A stretch of 5,285 nucleotides of DNA from positions 1 through 5,285 of the forward strand of contig JAPKBK010000131.1 in assembly GCA_028823435.1 (NCBI GenBank). The letters run 5' to 3'. Below are positions 1 to 4,146 of this stretch, piece by piece; position 1 is the first letter of the stretch, and every line of letters starts with the position of its first letter. The stretch comes from Flavobacteriales bacterium. GTDB lineage: Bacteria > Bacteroidota > Bacteroidia > Flavobacteriales_D > Sanyastnellaceae. A program made the translations under genes and the position numbers. A model generated the notes under the pieces. The model did not search any database. It had not been told where the DNA came from and saw only the letters and a list, made by a program, of their open reading frames with translations.

Positions 1-237
1 GTGGCTTGTTACATCTACAACAGATGGGGAACGCTTGTTTACACGAACATTGACTTCGGAAATTCAGCAGGATGGGATCCGGGGATAGACGGCGCAGAAG
101 TCGGTGTTTACTATTACGTCCTTGAAATACCGTGTAATGAAGGTGATGAGCTCATCACAGACCAGAACGGTGTAATCACTGAATTCTCTTGTGATGGGAT
201 GGTTCCATTCACCGGTACGATCAACCTCTTCCGTTAA
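1..237 (+). CDS. C-terminal fragment of a secreted protein with a CHU_C-type (type IX secretion, type B) sorting domain
   Basis: This is the last 78 codons of a gene that begins upstream of the window. The first codon, GTG, is an internal valine and not a start. The fragment shows the usual order of the gliding-motility C-terminal (CHU_C) domain: IYNRWGTLVYTN (residues 5-16), a tryptophan followed by Asp (WDP, 25-27), GVYYYVLEI (35-43), and a closing TGTINLFR at the extreme C-terminus. In Bacteroidota this domain is the type B signal that directs large proteins through the type IX secretion system to the cell surface or medium. The passenger part, and so the function of the whole protein, lies outside the window. 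Two cysteines (Cys45 and Cys64) flank the last strands. The gene ends 21 bases from the stop of the convergent DUF4494 gene. A T-run follows its stop codon, but I see no good terminator stem. Confidence 0.9.
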   Translation: MACYIYNRWGTLVYTNIDFGNSAGWDPGIDGAEVGVYYYVLEIPCNEGDELITDQNGVITEFSCDGMVPFTGTINLFR

Positions 238-258
238 TTTTTTCCAACTCTGTGTTCC

Positions 259-774
259 CTAGGCGATAATTTCGCCAGTCTGCTCATCGACGACTTCTTG
301 CGGACTTGAATCCTCGCCGATCATTGATGTTGTAGCGGGAGTCCATTCTTCTATCGGGAATACTTCAGCGATTTTTTGGTATACAACTGAAGGAATAATG
401 TATCCCACTTTCACTGCATTCATATGTCCAGAGGCTTTGTCGTAGGCGTCTCGAACATCTGTTGCAGATATAAGGATGTATTGATTTGCTTCCTTCTCAA
501 CCCCCTTCGATTCATCGACAGTCGACAGGGATATTTTAACACGGAACCACTTGTCACATTCTGCAAACCGAATCACTTCGATCAGTGTTGTCTTTGTGAT
601 TTGGGTAATTTCAAATGGCCTAATCCCTTCACTTTCAAGAACCTCAACCATGCGTGTCTCCGCTTCGGTGTAGGTGTATGCATCAAGCACAAATTGCTCT
701 GTTTTCTTTGCTTCCGTCCCCTCAGAGTCGGGTTTCATATAACTCACCTTACAATTAAACCAATGCTTTTTCAT
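259..774 (-). CDS. DUF4494 family protein of unknown function
   Basis: This is a 171-residue soluble protein with no signal peptide or membrane segment. It resembles the DUF4494 family, a small conserved family I know from Bacteroidota with no assigned function. Characteristic stretches are WFNCKVSY (5-12), QFVLDAYTYTEAE (27-39) and YIIPSVVYQKIAEVFPIEEW (125-144). The last 25 or so residues are acidic and low in complexity and are probably disordered. The protein contains an apparent internal duplication: WFNCKVS at residue 5 and WFRVKIS at residue 76 are each followed, at the same distance of 23 residues, by a [FY][VI]L strand. The start is the ATG at 772-774, which places the conserved Trp near the N-terminus. 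The gene is transcribed away from pcm across a 93-base gap and converges with the secreted-protein gene to its left. No neighbour suggests a function. The family assignment comes from sequence memory, not from a search. Confidence 0.85.
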   Translation of the reverse strand: MKKHWFNCKVSYMKPDSEGTEAKKTEQFVLDAYTYTEAETRMVEVLESEGIRPFEITQITKTTLIEVIRFAECDKWFRVKISLSTVDESKGVEKEANQYILISATDVRDAYDKASGHMNAVKVGYIIPSVVYQKIAEVFPIEEWTPATTSMIGEDSSPQEVVDEQTGEIIA

Positions 775-799
775 GTTATAAAATTAGGGGGCTTTTCAA

Positions 800-827
800 C
801 AAATTGATTATTGAGAATTCCCACAAA
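800..827 (-). promoter_or_regulatory. Weak candidate Bacteroidota-type promoter for the DUF4494 gene
   Basis: Reading the minus strand, TTTG (827-824) is followed after 16 bases by TCAATTTG (807-800). The second element matches the Bacteroidota -7 consensus TAnnTTTG except at its second position, and the spacer is a little shorter than the usual 17-23. It lies about 25 bases upstream of the DUF4494 start in the 93-base divergent gap. The rest of this gap is AT-rich, and I could not find a matching element pair for pcm on the plus strand. This is a guess from pattern only. Confidence 0.2.
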
Positions 828-867
828 CTATCCACAATTTAAAATATCAGTGCATTATCTTTCTTTC

Positions 868-1521
868 GTGAAAGCAGAGGATAATTACAGGCACAAAGGT
901 CTTCGCAAGAAGTTGGTGGAAAAACTCAGAGTCTTGGATATTTGCAATGAGGAAATCTTATCTGCCATTGGGAATGTGCCGCGACATTTTTTTTTAGATT
1001 CCTCTTTCGAGCAATTTGCGTATACAAATAAGGCGTTTCCGATTGCTTCAGGACAAACCATATCTCAGCCACAAACCGTCGCCCAGCAAACTGAACTGCT
1101 TCAGTGTAAATCGGGTGACAAAGTGCTCGAAATAGGCACTGGTTCAGGGTATCAATGTGCTGTGCTTTGTGAACTTGGCATGAAAGTATATTCAATCGAA
1201 AGACAGAAAGATCTTCATGACCTCTCTGGACCTTTGTTGAAGAAGATGGGTTATGCGCCCACACTTTATTATGGAGATGGATATAAAGGGAAAGAAGTGT
1301 TTGCCCCGTACGATGGGATTATCGTCACCTGCGGTGCCCCATTTGTTCCCAAGGCGCTTTTAAGTCAACTTGCGATAGGGGGCAGGTTGGTGATTCCAGT
1401 AGGCGAGGGCGAGACACAACGCATGCTTACCATTGACAGGGTCGGAGAGTCGGAGTTTAACAAGAAGGATCACGGCGTTGCCGCATTTGTTCCTATGTTA
1501 GAAGAGAAAGCCAGAGATTAA
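868..1521 (+). CDS. pcm: Protein-L-isoaspartate(D-aspartate) O-methyltransferase
   Basis: This cytoplasmic repair enzyme transfers a methyl group from S-adenosylmethionine to isoaspartyl residues in aged proteins, starting their conversion back to aspartate (EC 2.1.1.77). Numbered from the GTG start, the visible motifs are VPRHFFLD (37-44), GQTISQPQTVA (62-72), the SAM-binding motif I VLEIGTGSGYQ (86-96), YSIER (108-112, acidic end of strand 2), GDG (136-138), IIVTCGAP (151-158) and GGRLVIPVG (171-179). FVPML near the end is also typical. The length of 217 residues fits the family. The frame is open further upstream to a TTG at 811, but the extra 19 residues resemble nothing in the family. 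GTG 868 gives the expected short N-terminus before YRHKGLRKKL. The usual Tyr of QPYTVA/QPYMVA is Gln here. A run of nine T bases encodes the FFL part of HFFLD. The last codon and stop overlap the stop of the convergent YciO-family gene. Confidence 0.93.
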   Translation: MKAEDNYRHKGLRKKLVEKLRVLDICNEEILSAIGNVPRHFFLDSSFEQFAYTNKAFPIASGQTISQPQTVAQQTELLQCKSGDKVLEIGTGSGYQCAVLCELGMKVYSIERQKDLHDLSGPLLKKMGYAPTLYYGDGYKGKEVFAPYDGIIVTCGAPFVPKALLSQLAIGGRLVIPVGEGETQRMLTIDRVGESEFNKKDHGVAAFVPMLEEKARD

Positions 1522-2138
1522 ATCAATCCGCTCACATCACCTCGCCCTTCTCTAATTATTTCGGGTATACCGGATGTGCAATCTATAATTGTAGATGCGT
1601 AAAGTTCTCCATACCCTCCGTTGATTACGGCATCCACAGCGTGACCTTGACGTTCTTCGATGAGTTCGGGGTCTGTCGTATATTCAAGAACCTGGTCTTC
1701 ATCGTGAACTGATGACACTATAAGTGGCTTGCCTATTTCGAGCATGATTGCACGGGCGATATTGTTGTCTGGAACCCTTATCCCTATGGTCTTTTTCGTA
1801 CTTCGGAACAGCTTTGGTACATTTCCTCCAGACTCCAAAATAAACGTAAACGGACCCGGTAATGCTCTTTTCATCAACTTGAAAACCTCGTTCGGCAATG
1901 GCCGTGTGTATTGCGCCAAATCACTTAAGTCTGAGCACAGCAATGAAAAGTGGGCCTTGTTGGGACGCAGTCCCTTAATACGGGCGATCCTGTCAAACCC
2001 CTTGCTGTTCCCAAGGACACTGGCGAAACTGTAAACTGTATCTGTAGGGATGACAATGACCCCGTCTCGATTCAGTATTTTAACAGCTTCCCGAATGCCT
2101 CTCGGGTCGGGGTTGTCGGGATGAATGTTGATGATCAA
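1518..2138 (-). CDS. YciO-like member of the Sua5/YciO/YrdC family (L-threonylcarbamoyladenylate synthase-related)
   Basis: This is a 206-residue single-domain protein of the YrdC fold. True TsaC/Sua5 enzymes make threonylcarbamoyl-AMP from threonine, bicarbonate and ATP for the t6A modification of tRNA. Motifs seen are IHPDNP (5-10), VIVIPTDTVY (27-36), LPGPFTFIL (93-101), TIGIRVP (117-123), STIIDCT (182-188) and REGRGDV (196-202). IHPDNP, the overall length and the 'GGYG' stretch before STIID resemble E. coli YciO more than TsaC. The KxR...SxN signature of TsaC/Sua5 is not intact: the first part reads K55-G-L-R58, and the SAN region reads SSVHDED (142-148). Function in t6A synthesis is therefore uncertain, even though automatic annotation would probably assign it. 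The start is a TTG at 2138-2136, chosen because it lies directly before the conserved IHPDNP; no ATG is available nearby. It follows the transaldolase gene by 35 bases on the same strand, so the two are probably co-transcribed. Confidence 0.87.
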   Translation of the reverse strand: MIINIHPDNPDPRGIREAVKILNRDGVIVIPTDTVYSFASVLGNSKGFDRIARIKGLRPNKAHFSLLCSDLSDLAQYTRPLPNEVFKLMKRALPGPFTFILESGGNVPKLFRSTKKTIGIRVPDNNIARAIMLEIGKPLIVSSVHDEDQVLEYTTDPELIEERQGHAVDAVINGGYGELYASTIIDCTSGIPEIIREGRGDVSGLI

Positions 2139-2155
2139 AATGAGGGTGAATAATT

Positions 2156-2177
2156 TTAAACGAATACGCTCGTTTAA
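2156..2177. repeat. Perfect 8-bp inverted repeat between the transaldolase and YciO-like genes
   Basis: TTAAACGA (2156-2163) and TCGTTTAA (2170-2177) are exact reverse complements separated by the 6-base loop ATACGC. The right arm contains the transaldolase stop codon, and the left arm lies about 18 bases before the YciO-like start. In RNA on the minus strand this could form a short stem-loop followed by an AT-rich stretch without a strong U-run. It would therefore be at most a weak terminator or an RNA processing/stability hairpin. As DNA it could also be a binding site for a dimeric regulator. The sequence symmetry is certain; the role is not. Confidence 0.6.
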
Positions 2178-2830
2178 CCATTCGCTTTTGCATGATCCGC
2201 TAAAAACTGTGCGAGACCAGCATCGGTTAATGGATGCTTCAGCAAACCAAGTATGACACTAAGTGGGCCCGTCATGACATCCGCGCCAATCTGTGCACAG
2301 TTGATGATATGCATTGTGTGGCGTACGCTAGCGGCTAGGATTTGCGTTGAAAATTCGTAATTGTCGTAAATCTCTCTGATGGTTTCGATTAACTCCAGTC
2401 CATCAGTGCTTATATCGTCAAGTCGTCCTATAAAAGGGCTGACATATGTCGCTCCAGCTTTTGCTGCAAGCAGTGCTTGTCCCGCAGAGAAAACAAGCGT
2501 ACAGTTTGTTCTGATGCCTTTGTCGGTGAAATATGAAATGGCACGAATCCCGTCCTTGATCATTGGAATTTTTACGACAATGTTTTCGTGAAGTGCAGCC
2601 AATGCTTCGCCTTCTTTAATCATCCCCTCATAATCCGTCGCAATGACTTCAGCAGAAACATCCCCATCCACAATTTCACAAATTGCTTTATAATGTGCGA
2701 TGACATTCTCTTTTCCAGAGATTCCTTCTTTCGCCATCAGAGATGGGTTGGTTGTTACTCCGTCAAGAACACCAAATTCCGATGCTTCACGGATTTGTTC
2801 TAGGTTAGCTGTGTCGATAAAAAACTTCAT
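2174..2830 (-). CDS. tal: Transaldolase, short (TalC/FSA-like) subfamily
   Basis: This is a 218-residue single-domain TIM-barrel enzyme of the class I aldolase type. It belongs to the short fsa/talC/mipB group and acts in the cytoplasmic non-oxidative pentose phosphate pathway, moving a dihydroxyacetone unit between sugar phosphates (EC 2.2.1.2). Visible features are MKFFIDTANL with Asp6, the TTNPSLM motif (26-32) with Asn28, the Schiff-base lysine Lys87 in VVKIPM, TLVFSAGQALLAAKAGA (111-127), YVSPFIGRLDD (129-139), and ILAASVR (164-170). Residues that separate transaldolase from fructose-6-phosphate aldolase point to transaldolase: Glu61 in SAEVIAT where FSA has Gln, and Phe133 in SPFIGR where FSA has Tyr. 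Length is normal for the group, and the ATG at 2830-2828 begins the canonical MKFFIDTA N-terminus. A perfect TAnnTTTG box lies 41-48 bases upstream. The stop codon sits inside an inverted repeat, and the YciO-like gene follows. Confidence 0.94.
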   Translation of the reverse strand: MKFFIDTANLEQIREASEFGVLDGVTTNPSLMAKEGISGKENVIAHYKAICEIVDGDVSAEVIATDYEGMIKEGEALAALHENIVVKIPMIKDGIRAISYFTDKGIRTNCTLVFSAGQALLAAKAGATYVSPFIGRLDDISTDGLELIETIREIYDNYEFSTQILAASVRHTMHIINCAQIGADVMTGPLSVILGLLKHPLTDAGLAQFLADHAKANG

Positions 2831-2870
2831 ATTCTCTGAAATTGAGTCGTTAATAGGATTGTAGGTAGTG

Positions 2871-2878
2871 CAAAATTA
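2871..2878 (-). promoter_or_regulatory. Candidate -7 promoter element (TAATTTTG) for the transaldolase operon
   Basis: On the minus strand TAATTTTG matches the Bacteroidota sigma-ABfr -7 consensus TAnnTTTG exactly. It would give a leader of roughly 30-35 bases before the transaldolase ATG. The only TTTG upstream (2907-2904) is 25 bases away, longer than the usual -33 to -7 spacer, so the -33 element is unsupported. It lies within the 62-base divergent gap next to the DksA-like gene. For that gene I see only a weak plus-strand match (TAGGATTG, 2854-2861). Confidence 0.4.
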
Positions 2879-2892
2879 GCCATCTTGTGCCC

Positions 2893-3225
2893 ATGTTGAC
2901 CGACAAAGAGAAGATAGATATCCGCAATCGCATTAATCGTAAGATTCTCGACATTGACGAACGTATTCTTGAGTACAGAGAATTAACCAAGCCCATCCCG
3001 CCATCAGTAGCAATAGGTAGGGTTAGTCGCATGGATGCCATTAATAATCGCAGCATAAATGAGGCTGCATTAAGGCAGTTAGAGGTTCAGCGAAAAGGCT
3101 TAGAATCGGCCCTTGCGAGACTAAATGATGATAAGTTCGGTCGTTGTGTAGGTTGTGGAGAGGTTATCCCGGTGGGAAGGATCCTTATTGTGCCTGGTGC
3201 GACAAAGTGCGTCCGATGTCCATGA
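2893..3225 (+). CDS. Short TraR/DksA-family C4 zinc finger protein
   Basis: This is a 110-residue protein of the DksA/TraR type, which binds in the secondary channel of RNA polymerase and alters transcription initiation, often together with ppGpp. An N-terminal helical hairpin (about 5-80, rich in charged residues and heptad-like) precedes a four-cysteine zinc finger: Cys85-x2-Cys88 and Cys106-x2-Cys109, with 17 residues between the pairs as in E. coli DksA. The hairpin tip reads IGRVSRMDAINNRS (41-54), and the E. coli DxxDxA tip motif is not present in canonical form. The protein stops one residue after the last cysteine, so it lacks the C-terminal helix of E. coli DksA. It also lacks the longer N-terminal part (E. 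coli DksA has 151 residues). The start is the ATG at 2893; a GTG two codons earlier is in frame but less likely. It is divergent from the transaldolase gene and 48 bases ahead of the lipoprotein gene on the same strand. Confidence 0.92.
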   Translation: MLTDKEKIDIRNRINRKILDIDERILEYRELTKPIPPSVAIGRVSRMDAINNRSINEAALRQLEVQRKGLESALARLNDDKFGRCVGCGEVIPVGRILIVPGATKCVRCP

Positions 3226-3273
3226 TTGACTCCGAGCTTAGGTCTGTACATTTGTCAAAAGAAACCGATCCAA

Positions 3274-4146
3274 GTGAATTCCAATTATAAAATTATATTT
3301 TTATTCGCATTGCCAGCGATGTTTTCAGGGTGTGGTCTTTGGTCTGACAAGCCAGGTGATCCATTCGAAGTCATCGTTTCATCCTTTGATTTGGTCACGA
3401 CTCAGGATCAAGGTACGTCTTCACATAACATCAAAGAAGTTTGGGTGTACACTGAAACGGATGTCTTAGGCGTGTTTCCCCTTCCCGCGAGCATCCCCTA
3501 TATCACGGATGCAAATGTTGAAGTATCGGAACTCGTTATTCAAGCAGGAATTAGAGTCAATGGGATCTCTGCGACGCGCAAGCCATATCCATTTTATAAG
3601 GCGATGGAGCTGGAAGTAGAGAATATTCCAGGGGGGAGTAAGGAAGTTGCCTTTGCTTCAAATTATATAGAAAGTGCGCAAATTATTTTGGCGGAGGATT
3701 TTGAAAGTGCAAATAGATTTGAGGCAAACAATACAAGCACAGCAGAAGTGGTGAGAACTGTAGATCCAGATCTTGTATTTGAAGGAAACGCAAGTGGATT
3801 GATCTTGTTGTCCCCAGAACAGAGTCAGGTTTCATCAACCACTCAGGAACAGCTCTATAACCTTCCCCAATCGGGTCCGATCTATTTGGAGTTTAATTAC
3901 CGTTGTGACAATTCATTTGCCGTGGGTCTTGAAGCGATCGGTGGTGGAAATCCCCAGAGAACACCGATCATTGTGCTTAATCCCACTGGGGAAGAATGGA
4001 AGAAAATGTATCTGGATTTAGCGCCATTGGTATTTTCCACGCCTACAGCGTTTGGGTATGAATTGACGTTAGACGCAATCTTGGATCTCGGGGAAGCATC
4101 GGGGTATGTTGTGGTTGATAATTTTAAATTGGTGTATTACAAATGA
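3274..4146 (+). CDS. Uncharacterised outer-surface or periplasmic lipoprotein
   Basis: I do not recognise a named family. From the GTG start the 290-residue product begins MNSNYK, followed by a hydrophobic stretch (IIFLFALPAMF, 7-17) and a lipobox-like FSGC with Cys20, as expected for signal peptidase II processing and lipid attachment. Two regions follow. The first (about 30-130) contains VWVYTETDVLGVFPLPASIP (56-75) and GIRVNGISATRKPYPFY (92-108). The second (about 137-290) is rich in predicted beta strands, with LAEDFES, GNASGLILLS, IYLEFNYRCDNSFAVGLEAI (203-222), EWKKMYLDLAPLV and VVVDNFKLVY. That pattern resembles a jelly-roll, carbohydrate-binding-like sandwich, but this is inference from strand pattern only. 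The frame is open up to a TTG directly after the DksA-like stop. GTG 3274 was preferred because it gives a normal-length signal peptide and follows an A-rich stretch. The stop overlaps the ATG of the sugar transferase gene (ATGA), suggesting translational coupling and a role in polysaccharide synthesis or export. Confidence 0.83.
   Translation: MNSNYKIIFLFALPAMFSGCGLWSDKPGDPFEVIVSSFDLVTTQDQGTSSHNIKEVWVYTETDVLGVFPLPASIPYITDANVEVSELVIQAGIRVNGISATRKPYPFYKAMELEVENIPGGSKEVAFASNYIESAQIILAEDFESANRFEANNTSTAEVVRTVDPDLVFEGNASGLILLSPEQSQVSSTTQEQLYNLPQSGPIYLEFNYRCDNSFAVGLEAIGGGNPQRTPIIVLNPTGEEWKKMYLDLAPLVFSTPTAFGYELTLDAILDLGEASGYVVVDNFKLVYYK

Noticed and set aside
238..243. Run of six T bases after the secreted-protein stop, as a possible terminator
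   Set aside because: No stem of useful length precedes it, so a rho-independent terminator is not supported.
424..807. Open plus-strand frame of 127 codons opposite the DUF4494 gene
   Set aside because: It lies antisense to a clear family member, its product is Cys/Phe-rich with no recognisable motif, and it is best explained as a shadow frame.
828..836. CTATCCACA, one mismatch from a DnaA box (TTATCCACA)
   Set aside because: It is a single near-match in an AT-rich gap with no cluster of further boxes, no origin-type repeats and no dnaA/dnaN-type neighbours.
926..1264. Open minus-strand frame of 112 codons inside pcm
   Set aside because: It is fully contained antisense to a strongly conserved gene and has no motif of its own.
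1729..2153. Two plus-strand open frames opposite the YciO-like gene
   Set aside because: Both are antisense to a gene with conserved motifs throughout and look like random translations.
2379..2803. Two plus-strand open frames opposite the transaldolase gene
   Set aside because: They are antisense to conserved transaldolase coding sequence and show no family features.
2861..2880. Possible sigma-54 site (GG...GC) on the minus strand upstream of the transaldolase
   Set aside because: The spacing between GG and GC is 8 bases where 10 are needed, and the same bases form a better TAnnTTTG element.
2850..3056. Minus-strand open frame opposite the start of the DksA-like gene, Leu/Arg/Ser-rich
   Set aside because: Its composition reflects the complement of a charged coiled coil. 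It overlaps the divergent promoter region and has no motif.
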